Below, piece after piece: positions 19,562-27,329 of a DNA stretch of 42,572 nucleotides. A program made the translations under genes and the position numbers. The notes beneath the pieces are model-generated. The model was not told where the DNA came from, did not search any database, and saw only the letters and a list, made by a program, of their open reading frames with translations. The DNA is from Sphingopyxis sp. H115 (lineage in GTDB: Bacteria > Pseudomonadota > Alphaproteobacteria > Sphingomonadales > Sphingomonadaceae), in contig NZ_LNSA01000035.1 in the NCBI RefSeq assembly GCF_001468465.1, positions 1 through 42,572 on the forward strand. Direction: 5' to 3'. Position 1 is the first letter of the stretch, and each line of letters begins with the position of its first letter.

Positions 19562-19645
19562 GGCCCAATTTGCGGCAAAACGACTGAATCGGCGACCGAA
19601 AAGCCGCCGCCGCGCGCAAGACGCCGCAACAGCGCTAGATTTTTT

Positions 19646-19666
19646 CGGGGTGAAAAGGGGGCAAAA
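19646..19666. repeat. Second, distal copy of the MraZ-type repeat
   Basis: The 15-mer CGGGGTGAAAAGGGG at 19646-19660 is identical to 19521-19535 in the proximal array, and a second unit (GGGGGCAAAA) keeps the 10-bp period. It lies 6 nt past the stop of the upstream membrane-protein gene and about 125 nt from the proximal array. It may be an auxiliary operator, or it may contribute to 3'-end structure of the upstream operon. Confidence 0.5.
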
Positions 19667-19672
19667 CCCGAC

Positions 19673-20836
19673 TCAAATGGAGCGGCGGCGAATCCACAGT
19701 GGATGGACCAGGCGCTGCCCGGCACCCGACCAAAGGCGGCCAGAGAGCCATTCCATCGTATCCGCCTGGCCGAGATGCGCCGCGCCCGGAAAGACCGGCT
19801 GCCAGAAGGGCGCGAAGAGCAGGTCGGCATCGCCGACCAGCCACACCTCGCCGCGGCCAATGCGGCATTGCAGGATGCGATGATGCGCATAGGCGCGGCA
19901 TTGCCGCGACAGGCGTACAAATCGGCCCGCGCTGAACAAGCGCAGGCGGATACCGTCGATATCGGCCGTCTCCGGCTCGATCTCGTCGGCCGATACAGCA
20001 CCAAGCACCACGCCCCAATGATCGAGCAGCGGGGTAAGCAGGCTCGTCACCGGCGGATTGCGCGGATCGCCGAGCGGATGCCGCGCCGGCCAGCCCGACA
20101 GCGCATCGGCGAGGACGACCGCGCGGCCGCCACCGCGGACGAAGGCGTCGATCGCGACCAGCTCGCGCGGTGCCAGCGCGCGCGGATGCGCGACGAGCAA
20201 GGCTCCGCCCGGCGGCGGAACATGATCGACGAGGCTGTCGACCAGCAGGACGGGGCCAGCGGCCTCGATCCGCGCCAACGCCGGATCGTCGCGCATCCCC
20301 GCCGCAATCATCGCCGCCATGTCGCCCTCCCCCGACCAGCGCAGCGGCAAGCCGGTCAGAACCGTCGCGGCGGGCGATCCGGCGGGGGCGGCCGCAGGGC
20401 GATAGAGGATAGCAAGCAACGCGTGCCCGGCCCCGAACCAACCGGCCACGAGCAACAGGCCAGCTAGCCAGGGCAGCAACCAAAGGCGGGGGCGCCACTG
20501 GACCAGCCGGTCGGCGGCGAAAGCCGCGCCGACACCGGCGAACATCACCAAGGCGAGCTGCGCCCACGCCGTCGATCCAGAGAGCGAATAGGCGAGCAAC
20601 GCCTGCGCTATCGCAGCCCAGCCCAGCGAGAGCAGCGCCGTGCGCCAGCGGATCGATGCGGCTTCACGCCGCTGCCACCCTGCGAGCGCGAGCATGGGGA
20701 CGGCAAGCAGAGGAAGCGACAGCGCCGGGTCGATGCGGCAAAGAAACGCCTGTCCGCCGAATACCCAGCCCAAGCCGATAAGGAAGATCGCAACGACAAT
20801 GGCGCGCAGCACGGCCCCGCGCGAAGAGGCCGTCAC
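19673..20836 (-). CDS. Multi-spanning membrane protein with GldG/DUF4350-like C-terminal domain
   Basis: The first 150 residues are strongly hydrophobic, with about five candidate membrane helices (for example LRAIVVAIFLIGLGWVFGG, PLLAVPMLALAG, AQLALVMFAGVGAAFAA, LLPWLAGLLLVAGWFG). The soluble remainder reads like a Rossmann/GATase-like sensor domain. LLVDSLVDHVPPPGGALLVAHPRAL, ELVAIDAFVRGGGRAVVLADAL and EVWLVGDADLLFAPFW resemble GldG/DUF4350 domains, in which a flexible linear-path protein decides whether to 'open' a region. I do not recognise a specific function. It starts with GTG 20836 in a GTGA overlap with the small TM protein, so both should be co-translated. Length 387 aa. Confidence 0.7.
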   Translation of the reverse strand: MTASSRGAVLRAIVVAIFLIGLGWVFGGQAFLCRIDPALSLPLLAVPMLALAGWQRREAASIRWRTALLSLGWAAIAQALLAYSLSGSTAWAQLALVMFAGVGAAFAADRLVQWRPRLWLLPWLAGLLLVAGWFGAGHALLAILYRPAAAPAGSPAATVLTGLPLRWSGEGDMAAMIAAGMRDDPALARIEAAGPVLLVDSLVDHVPPPGGALLVAHPRALAPRELVAIDAFVRGGGRAVVLADALSGWPARHPLGDPRNPPVTSLLTPLLDHWGVVLGAVSADEIEPETADIDGIRLRLFSAGRFVRLSRQCRAYAHHRILQCRIGRGEVWLVGDADLLFAPFWQPVFPGAAHLGQADTMEWLSGRLWSGAGQRLVHPLWIRRRSI

Positions 20837-21228
20837 TGATTCGACTGGCGCGCGCGCTGAAGGGCGGGATCGGGTTCGAGATCGGGAACGGTCGACGACG
20901 GCGCCGCCTGCGGCACCTTTACCGAGGTCGCCGCGTTTTCATCTTTCGACGAAGGCGAAACCGGCTGGACTCCCAATTCCTCGAGCGGCGCCCCGCTGAC
21001 GGCTTCCTCGTCGCCCGGCATCTTCACTTCGGTCGTCGAGGAGGCGTCGGCAGCCGCATTCTGGCGCGCGCGGTCGCCGATCAACCCGGCCATGCCCACG
21101 AGCAGCAGAACCGTCAGTACCCCGGCGATACCGATCTGCAACCGCCGCATCGTGTCGTTTACCGGCGGTGGGGCATGAGTGACCGCAGAGTTGGGCGCCA
21201 TGCCGTTGTCGATCCGCATGTCCTTCAT
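20833..21228 (-). CDS. Small single-pass membrane protein, unknown function
   Basis: A 131-aa protein with a short cytoplasmic N-terminus, one transmembrane helix (about residues 32-52, IGIAGVLTVLLLVGMAGLI) and an acidic, Ser/Pro/Glu-rich tail of about 75 residues that looks disordered. ATG 21228 overlaps the stop of the upstream PLP enzyme (ATGA), and its own stop overlaps the next gene (GTGA). The tight coupling suggests it acts with the downstream membrane protein. I recognise no family. Confidence 0.7.
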   Translation of the reverse strand: MKDMRIDNGMAPNSAVTHAPPPVNDTMRRLQIGIAGVLTVLLLVGMAGLIGDRARQNAAADASSTTEVKMPGDEEAVSGAPLEELGVQPVSPSSKDENAATSVKVPQAAPSSTVPDLEPDPALQRARQSNQ

Positions 21229-22223
21229 GCCCGCATCTCCTCGGGAGCCTCCGCAAGCCCTTTGCTCGCCAGCCATTCGGGGTTGAAGAGCGTCGAAAGA
21301 TAGCGAAACCCGCTATCGCACAGGATGGTTGCAATGCGCTTGCCGGGTCCGAGTCGACGCGCAAGCGCCATCGCGCCCGCGACATTGATCCCCGACGACA
21401 GGCCGAGGCACAGCCCTTCTTCGTCGAGCAGCTGGCGGACAACCGCAAGCCCTTCGGCATCCGAGATGCGGAACTGGGTGTCGATCGGCGCCCCATCGAG
21501 ATTGCCGGTGATGCGGTTCTGCCCGATCCCTTCGGCGACGCTGCTGCCTTCCGGTTTCAATTCGCCACACTGGTAATAGCTATAAAGTCCGGCGCCATGC
21601 GGATCGGTGAGTGCGACAACGATGTCGTTATTCTTTGCCTTGAGCCCGAGCCCGGTTCCGGCGATCGTGCCGCCGGTGCCCGCAGCGCAGGTGAAGCCGT
21701 CGATGCGACCGTCCATCTGCTCCCAGATTTCTTCCGCCGTGCCGAAAATATGCGACTTGCGATTGGCGATATTGTCGAACTGGTTGGCCCAGATCGCATT
21801 GTCGGTTTCCTCGGCAATGCGGCGCGAGGTGTGAACGAAATGGCCGGGATTGGCGAAGGGTGCGGGTGGCACGAGCACGAGTTCGGCGCCCAACGCGCGG
21901 ATCGTCGCCATCTTCTCGGCGCTCTGATTGTCGGGCATGACGATGATCGTACGGTAGCCAAGCGCGTTACCGACAAGCGCAAGGCCGATGCCGGTGTTGC
22001 CCGCCGTCCCCTCGACGATCGTGCCGCCGGGCCGCAGGCTGCCGTTCGCCTCGGCATCACGGACGATATAGAGCGCCGCGCGATCCTTCACCGAGCCGCC
22101 GGGGTTGGCATATTCGCACTTGCCCCAGATTTCGCAGCCGGTCGCTTTGCTCGGTCCCTTGAGCAGCACCAGCGGCGTGTTGCCGATGAGGTCGAGGCTG
22201 TTTGCAGCAATAGTCATGCGCAT
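21225..22223 (-). CDS. Cysteine synthase-like PLP-dependent enzyme
   Basis: Fold-type II PLP enzyme related to O-acetylserine sulfhydrylase. The PLP lysine lies in NPGGSVKDRAA (about Lys46), the phosphate-binding loop is GTGGTIAGTGLGLK, and SSGINVAGAMALA is near the C-terminus. The substrate loop reads EGTAGNTGIG rather than the EPTSGNTGIG usual in CysK, a variant I associate with cysteine-synthase-like proteins of uncertain activity. ATG 22223 (332 aa) is used; ATG 22217 is possible. It is the first gene of a three-gene coupled operon with two membrane proteins, an unusual setting for a sulfur-assimilation enzyme. Calling it cysK would be a guess. Confidence 0.85.
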   Translation of the reverse strand: MRMTIAANSLDLIGNTPLVLLKGPSKATGCEIWGKCEYANPGGSVKDRAALYIVRDAEANGSLRPGGTIVEGTAGNTGIGLALVGNALGYRTIIVMPDNQSAEKMATIRALGAELVLVPPAPFANPGHFVHTSRRIAEETDNAIWANQFDNIANRKSHIFGTAEEIWEQMDGRIDGFTCAAGTGGTIAGTGLGLKAKNNDIVVALTDPHGAGLYSYYQCGELKPEGSSVAEGIGQNRITGNLDGAPIDTQFRISDAEGLAVVRQLLDEEGLCLGLSSGINVAGAMALARRLGPGKRIATILCDSGFRYLSTLFNPEWLASKGLAEAPEEMRA

Positions 22224-22345
22224 GATCTAAGCCCGCACCCACCGCCTCGCAAGACAGCTTCGCTTGCCCCGCCTATGACGCGCCTTTGTCGACCAACGGG
22301 CATCGCTGCCCGACGAACGACCGGCCCGGGCAATGCCGGGGGTTG

Positions 22346-22368
22346 TTATTGTGACAGTATAACATTAC
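22346..22368. promoter_or_regulatory. Zur-box-like imperfect palindrome
   Basis: TTATTGTGACA-G-TATAACATTAC. The right arm TATAACATTAC matches the half-site of the bacterial Zur operator (ATGTTATA in reverse) at almost every position, and the left arm matches 6 of 11. It lies about 40 nt upstream of the receptor start at 22410, between two divergent genes. Zinc-dependent repression of the receptor is inferred from this site and the receptor's His-rich loops. Confidence 0.5.
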
Positions 22369-22409
22369 TGCCACATCATCTGGTCGCCATCAATTCAGGA
22401 CTTTCTCCC

Positions 22410-24542
22410 ATGCGTTTGCTTTGTTCCGCCGGCTTCACCCTTGCCTTCTTCCTCGCCGCCCCCGCCTTTGCGCAGGACCGTGCCAGCGCCGGCAGCGACG
22501 ACGATGTACACACCGGCGAACCGATCGTCGTCACCGCCCCCTATGTCCGCAGCCTCGACATTCTCGGCAATGTGTCGGTGATCGAGGGCGACGAGCTGGC
22601 ACGCGACATCCGCGGACAGATCGGCGACACGCTGACCCGGCAACCCGGCGTGTCGGCGACGAGCTTTTCGCCGGGCGCGTCGCGCCCCGTCCTGCGCGGC
22701 TTTTCGGGCGAGCGCGTCAAGGTCCTGACCGACGGCATCGGGTCAATCGACGCTTCGAATACGTCGGCCGACCACGCGGTGACGATCGACCCGCTGACGG
22801 TCGAGCGCGTCGAAATCCTGCGCGGCCCCGCCGTGCTGCTGTTCGGCAGTCAGGCGATCGGCGGCGCGGTCAATCTGTTCGACCGGCGGATCCCGCGCAA
22901 GGTTCCCACGGACCATGTCCATGTCGATGCGATCGGCGGCTATGCGACCGCGGCCGACGACCGCAATATCGGCAGCTCGATCGACGTCGCGTTGAGCCCG
23001 CAGATCGTCGCCCATCTCGATGGCAGTTGGCGCAAGACGGGCGACACCCGTTCGGGAGGCTTCGTCTACGCCCCGGCCTTGCGCGGCGAATTGCTCGACC
23101 TTGCAGCCGAAGAGGCCGAGGAAGGCCATGCCGACGAGGCGGCCGAACTGACGGAACAGGCCGGCAGGCGCGGCAAGATCGACAATACGCAGAGCGAGAC
23201 ATGGACCGCCGGCGGCGGGCTATCGCTGATCAACGACGGCGGCCAGCTTGGCATTTCGGTCAGCTATTTCGACAGCGATTACGGCGTGCCTGCGCGTCCC
23301 GGCACCGAGCACCACCATGAGGGCGGTGAGGAAGAGGGCGAAGAGGAAGAGGGTCATGAGGAAGGCCCGGTCACCATCGGCATGAAGCAATGGCGCGCGG
23401 ACCTGCGCGGCGAAGTTGAGCTGGGCGAGGGTTTCTTCGACAAGCTGCGCATCCGTGCGGGCTTTGCCGATTACAAGCACACCGAGTTCGAAGGCGACGA
23501 GGTCGGCACGGTTTTCACCAACCAGGGTATCGAAGGCCGCCTCGAGCTTGCGCAGAACGATAGGGGTGGCTGGCGCGGCGCGAGCGGCGTCCAGTACAGC
23601 CACCGCGATTTCGATGCGATCGGCGCCGAAGCCTTTGTCCCGCACAACCTGACCGACCAGTTCGCGCTTTTCACGCTGCAGGAACTGACGATGGGCCCGC
23701 TCGGCCTCGAAGCCGCAGCGCGCTATGAAAAGACCAATGTGCGCGCGCAGACGCTGGGCTTCGAACGCAATTTCGATAGCTTCTCGGGCGCGTTCGGCGC
23801 GACCTATGACATTTTCGAGGGCGCGAAGTTCGGCGTCTCGGTCTCGCGCGCCGTCCGCGCGCCGTCGGCCGAGGAACTGCTGTCGAACGGCCCGCACATC
23901 GCGACGCAAAGCTTCGAAGTCGGCGACCCGAACCTGCGGCTAGAGAAAAACTGGGGCGCAGAAGCCTCGTTCAAACTCAAGACCGACGGTTTCAATCTAA
24001 GCCTCACCGGCTATTCGAACTGGTTCGACAACTTCATCTATTCGGCCGCGACCGGCGCCGAGGAGGATGACCTGCCCGTCTTCCAATATTTCCAGCGCGA
24101 CGCGCGCGTCTATGGCTTCGAAGCCGAAGCCAGCGCACGCCTCGCGCAGATCGGCGGCTTCAACATCGTCGGCGACGTCACCGCCGACATGACGCGCGCC
24201 AAAATCAAGAACGCCGGGCTCGATCGCAATGTGCCGCGTATCCCGCCGCTGCGCGTGCTCGGCGGGCTGGAAGCGCAGGGCGAACGCGTCGACGCGCGGG
24301 TCGAGGTCGAATGGACCGACGACCAGACGCGTGTCGCGCAGTTCGAGACGCCGACCGAAGGCTTCACGCTCGTTAACGCTTCGCTGAGCTGGCGGCCGCT
24401 TCCCGACACGAAGAATCTGACGCTCAGCCTGTCGGCGAACAACATCTTCGACGTCGAGGCACGCCGCCACGCCAGCTTCACCAAGGATTATGTGCCGCTG
24501 GCGGGCCGCGATTTCCGCCTGACAGCCCGGGCGAGCTTCTGA
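22410..24542 (+). CDS. TonB-dependent outer membrane receptor, ZnuD-like (probable zinc uptake)
   Basis: Outer-membrane beta-barrel with plug domain. A signal peptide (MRLLCSAGFTLAFFLAAPAFAQ) is followed by a TonB-box-like EPIVVTAP and plug segments PVLRGFSGERVKVLTDGI and VERVEILRGPAVLLFGSQAIGG. The C-terminus ends in a beta strand finishing ARASF. Residues about 230-265 and 300-320 are rich in Glu and His (EHHHEGGEEEGEEEEGHEEG), a feature of ZnuD-type zinc receptors. I use ATG 22410 (710 aa) because it begins the signal peptide; the long open frame upstream is antisense to the PLP enzyme. A Zur-like box lies upstream. Substrate is inferred: zinc most likely, other divalent metals possible. 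Confidence 0.9.
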   Translation: MRLLCSAGFTLAFFLAAPAFAQDRASAGSDDDVHTGEPIVVTAPYVRSLDILGNVSVIEGDELARDIRGQIGDTLTRQPGVSATSFSPGASRPVLRGFSGERVKVLTDGIGSIDASNTSADHAVTIDPLTVERVEILRGPAVLLFGSQAIGGAVNLFDRRIPRKVPTDHVHVDAIGGYATAADDRNIGSSIDVALSPQIVAHLDGSWRKTGDTRSGGFVYAPALRGELLDLAAEEAEEGHADEAAELTEQAGRRGKIDNTQSETWTAGGGLSLINDGGQLGISVSYFDSDYGVPARPGTEHHHEGGEEEGEEEEGHEEGPVTIGMKQWRADLRGEVELGEGFFDKLRIRAGFADYKHTEFEGDEVGTVFTNQGIEGRLELAQNDRGGWRGASGVQYSHRDFDAIGAEAFVPHNLTDQFALFTLQELTMGPLGLEAAARYEKTNVRAQTLGFERNFDSFSGAFGATYDIFEGAKFGVSVSRAVRAPSAEELLSNGPHIATQSFEVGDPNLRLEKNWGAEASFKLKTDGFNLSLTGYSNWFDNFIYSAATGAEEDDLPVFQYFQRDARVYGFEAEASARLAQIGGFNIVGDVTADMTRAKIKNAGLDRNVPRIPPLRVLGGLEAQGERVDARVEVEWTDDQTRVAQFETPTEGFTLVNASLSWRPLPDTKNLTLSLSANNIFDVEARRHASFTKDYVPLAGRDFRLTARASF

Positions 24543-24563
24543 CCCCTCTCTGCGCTCGTCCCG

Positions 24564-24595
24564 CGGGCCGGGTCCGTTCGACCGGATCCGGCCCG
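24564..24595. terminator. Strong hairpin between convergent genes, without T-tract
   Basis: Arms CGGGCCGGGTCCG (24564-24576) and CGGATCCGGCCCG (24583-24595) pair over 13 bp with one G-U wobble around a TTCGAC loop. It sits in the 60-nt gap between the receptor stop and the fabG stop, so it can act on both strands. There is no U-run, so intrinsic termination is uncertain; transcript 3'-end protection is also possible. Confidence 0.5.
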
Positions 24596-24602
24596 ATCCC
24601 GT

Positions 24603-25343
24603 TCAGGACAGCATCGCCATGCCGCCGTTCACGTGCAGCGTCTGGCCGGTGACATAGCCGGCTTCTTTCGACGCGAGATAGACGACGGCGGCGGCGATGT
24701 CGCTGCCCTCGCCCATCCGGCCCGCCGGGATGCGCTGGTTGAGCGCTTCCTTCTGCGTGTCGGGCAAGTCGTCGGTCATCGCGGTCGCAATGAAACCCGG
24801 CGCGACGCAATTGACCGTGATGCCGCGGCTCGCCAGCTCCTGCGCCAGCGCCTTGGTCATGCCCGTGACGCCCGCCTTCGACGCGGCATAATTGGCCTGC
24901 CCGGGGTTGCCGGTCGCGCCGACGACGCTGGTGATCGAAATGATCCGGCCGAAACGCGCCTTCATCATCGGCTTGGCGGCGGCGCGCGCGAGGCGGAAAT
25001 TGGCTTCGAGATTGATGCGGATGACGTCCGACCATTCGTCATCCTTCATGCGCAGGATGAGGTTGTCGCGCGTGACCCCGGCATTGTTGACGAGAATGTC
25101 GATCTGCCCGAGCGCATCGACCGCCGACGGCACGAGCGCATCGACCGCCGCGCCGTCGCCGAGGTTGCACGGTAAGGCGACATGATCGTCGCCCAGCGTA
25201 TCGCGAAAGGCGGCGAGCTTGTCGGCATTGGAACCAGAAAGGGCGAGCCGCGCGCCCTGCGCAGCGAGCGCCTGCGCGATGGCCGAACCGATGCCGCCCG
25301 AAGCGCCGGTGACGAGGGCGGTCATGCCGGTGAGATCGAACAT
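24603..25343 (-). CDS. fabG: 3-oxoacyl-[ACP] reductase
   Basis: Short-chain dehydrogenase that reduces beta-ketoacyl-ACP with NADPH in fatty-acid elongation. The cofactor motif is TGASGGIG (about residues 12-19), NNAG is at 86-89, and the catalytic Ser139, Tyr152 and Lys156 are present (NYAASKAG). Length 246 aa is typical. ATG 25343 is preceded by AGGAGA 7 nt upstream; the longer frame lies in fabD. It follows fabD by 25 nt in the same orientation. No acpP or fabF follows; the operon ends at the hairpin beyond its stop. Confidence 0.97.
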   Translation of the reverse strand: MFDLTGMTALVTGASGGIGSAIAQALAAQGARLALSGSNADKLAAFRDTLGDDHVALPCNLGDGAAVDALVPSAVDALGQIDILVNNAGVTRDNLILRMKDDEWSDVIRINLEANFRLARAAAKPMMKARFGRIISITSVVGATGNPGQANYAASKAGVTGMTKALAQELASRGITVNCVAPGFIATAMTDDLPDTQKEALNQRIPAGRMGEGSDIAAAVVYLASKEAGYVTGQTLHVNGGMAMLS

Positions 25344-25368
25344 CTGAATTTCTCCTGAAATCTTGGAA

Positions 25369-26307
25369 TTAGAGCGCCTTGAGCAGCGCTTCGATGTCGT
25401 CCATCGAAATGACGCTGACCGTCTCGACTTCGCCAGCCGCGCTCCGCTTGACCATCGGCGAGAGGACCTTGCCGCCGAGTTCGACGAAGTGCGTGACGCC
25501 GATATCCTCCATCGCGCCAACGCTTTCTCGCCAGCGGACGCGGCCGGTCACCTGCTGCACCAGCAGGTCACGGAGCGTGTCTGGGTCGCTGACGGGGCTC
25601 GCGGTGACATTGGCGACGACGGGCACGATTGGTGCGACGGGCGCATTGGCGCCCAGTGCCTCGGCCATCGCGTCGGCGGCGGGCTGCATCAGCGGACAAT
25701 GAAAGGGCGCCGAGACGGGCAGCAATACGCCGCGCTTTATGCCGTAATCTTTCACCAGAGCCACCGCACGTTCGACTGCGCCCTTGTGTCCCGAAATCAC
25801 GACCTGCGACGGGTCGTTATCGTTCGCGACGGTGCACACCTCGCCCTCGGCCGCCGCATCGGCGAGCTTTTGCGCCGTTTCGATATCGGCACCAAGCAGC
25901 GCCGCCATCGCGCCCACACCGACGGGCACTGCTGCCTGCATCGCCTGCCCGCGCGTCTTCAAAAGCCGCGCGGCGGTCGCCAGGTCGAGCGCGCCCGCGG
26001 CGCAGAGCGCGCTATACTCGCCAAGACTGTGGCCGGCGACATAGTCGGCCTTGGCGGCGAGCGTCACGCCGCCCTCCTTCTCGAGCACGCGCAGCGTCGC
26101 AATCGCGTTCGCCATGATCGCGGGCTGAGCGTTTTCGGTGAGGGTCAGCTGATCCTCGGGACCTTCGCTCATCAACTTGAAGAGGCTCTGGCCGAGCGCA
26201 TCATCGACCTCCTGAAACACCTCGCGCGCAACTGGCGAAGCGTCGGCGAGCGCCTTGCCCATGCCGACCGACTGGCTGCCCTGACCCGGAAAGATGAATG
26301 CGCGCAT
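25369..26307 (-). CDS. fabD: Malonyl-CoA:ACP transacylase
   Basis: Loads malonyl groups from CoA onto acyl carrier protein for fatty-acid synthesis. IFPGQGSQSVGMG at the N-terminus, the nucleophile elbow GHSLGEYSA (Ser about 94), QPAIMAN and the SAPFHCPLM segment with the catalytic His (near residue 200) are diagnostic. ATG 26307 (312 aa) has a GGGGA ribosome site; the upstream in-frame extension falls in the carboxypeptidase gene. It is 25 nt upstream of fabG and probably co-transcribed with it. Confidence 0.97.
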   Translation of the reverse strand: MRAFIFPGQGSQSVGMGKALADASPVAREVFQEVDDALGQSLFKLMSEGPEDQLTLTENAQPAIMANAIATLRVLEKEGGVTLAAKADYVAGHSLGEYSALCAAGALDLATAARLLKTRGQAMQAAVPVGVGAMAALLGADIETAQKLADAAAEGEVCTVANDNDPSQVVISGHKGAVERAVALVKDYGIKRGVLLPVSAPFHCPLMQPAADAMAEALGANAPVAPIVPVVANVTASPVSDPDTLRDLLVQQVTGRVRWRESVGAMEDIGVTHFVELGGKVLSPMVKRSAAGEVETVSVISMDDIEALLKAL

Positions 26308-26353
26308 ATTGCGTCCCCTGCGTATTTTCTGAAATTGGCTCGCGCCTATTCGC

Positions 26354-27181
26354 TCACCCCGCGCGATGCAAGCCGAAGGGCACGACCTTGTTCGCCGCGT
26401 CGTGGCCGATGTCGGCCCGGCCGAGGAACGCGATGCCGGTACGCGCACACCAGCCGGCCACAATCTCCTCTGCCTCCATTCCGAACGGCCGGTCGTTTTC
26501 GGGAATATCGCTAACGCGCCCGAGCCGGATACCTGCGAGGCCGCGCGGGCCGAGGTAGCTGGCCATATGAAAGAAGGCGCGGTCGAAGGCGTAGAGATAT
26601 TCGCTGACCTCCTCGACGAGGAGGACATGGCCCGAGAGGTCGGGCTCGAGCGGCGTGCCGAGCATCATCGACAGCGTCATCAGATTGAACGCGGCGTGGC
26701 GCGCGCCATGCGTAAGCCCCGCTTCGCAAGCCCCCGGATCGCGCGCGACGAGCCAGTCGAGCGCGCGCTGTACCGTCGTCTCACCGCCCTCGCGCCGGAT
26801 GTCGGCGACCATCGGCCCGTGCGCGACATGGTCGAAACCCTCGCGATAAAGCGCGCCGAGCAAATTTCCCTGATCCGAATAGCCAAGGAAGGCCTTGCCA
26901 CGCGCGACGTCGGTCATCGCCGCGACCGCATCCTCGGCGATGCGGCACGCGCCATAACCGCCGCGCGCGAACCAGACCGCGTCGATATCGGGCCGGTTCG
27001 CCATCTCGACGAGCGCGGCAAAACGATGCCCGTCCTCGCCCGCGAAATGGCCGTGGGTGGCAAAGCATTGCGGATCGAACACCAGTTCGACGTCGGGATA
27101 GCCGAGGCTGGCGATCGCGCGCACCGCTTCGGCATCGTCGGGCAGGATCGGGGTACTGGGGGCGACTATTCCTATACGCAT
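26354..27181 (-). CDS. S66 family L,D-carboxypeptidase (LdcA-like)
   Basis: Cytoplasmic serine peptidase that removes the terminal D-Ala from murein tetrapeptides during peptidoglycan recycling. The N-terminus MRIGIVAPSTP and ARGGYGACR are S66 hallmarks. The nucleophile is in LGYSDQGNL (about Ser102), and the Glu and His of the triad are in LLVEEVSE (about 190-191) and DIGHD (about His260). Length 275 aa is slightly short for the family. It is divergent from an Mpl-type ligase at 27330 that would use its tripeptide product. The intergenic region carries a dispersed inverted repeat. Confidence 0.9.
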   Translation of the reverse strand: MRIGIVAPSTPILPDDAEAVRAIASLGYPDVELVFDPQCFATHGHFAGEDGHRFAALVEMANRPDIDAVWFARGGYGACRIAEDAVAAMTDVARGKAFLGYSDQGNLLGALYREGFDHVAHGPMVADIRREGGETTVQRALDWLVARDPGACEAGLTHGARHAAFNLMTLSMMLGTPLEPDLSGHVLLVEEVSEYLYAFDRAFFHMASYLGPRGLAGIRLGRVSDIPENDRPFGMEAEEIVAGWCARTGIAFLGRADIGHDAANKVVPFGLHRAG

Positions 27182-27203
27182 GAGTCCCCATATCCGCTCG
27201 CAT

Positions 27204-27265
27204 CGAACGAAGTCGAGATGCCTCTCGGCCTTGCGCTATTCCGGCGGGTGTCTCGACTTCGCTCG
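27204..27265. repeat. Sphingomonad-type inverted repeat (REP/MITE-like)
   Basis: Arm CGAACGAAGTCGAGATGCC (27204-27222) and arm GGTGTCTCGACTTCGCTCG (27247-27265) are inverted copies with 16 of 19 matches and a perfect 11-bp core (CGAAGTCGAGA / TCTCGACTTCG). The second arm is followed by ACACGAACGG. From memory this sequence is widely dispersed in sphingomonad genomes; I cannot verify copy number here. It lies between the divergent carboxypeptidase and ligase genes, within their likely promoter zone. Confidence 0.65.
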
Positions 27266-27329
27266 ACACGAACGGAAATCGGGGTGAGTGCCGGTTGCAA
27301 ACCCTCCTTCAAAGCCATATCGCGCCGCG

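Noticed and set aside
21597..22409. In-frame plus-strand extension before the ZnuD-like receptor
   Set aside because: It is antisense to the PLP enzyme, and the signal peptide begins cleanly at ATG 22410.
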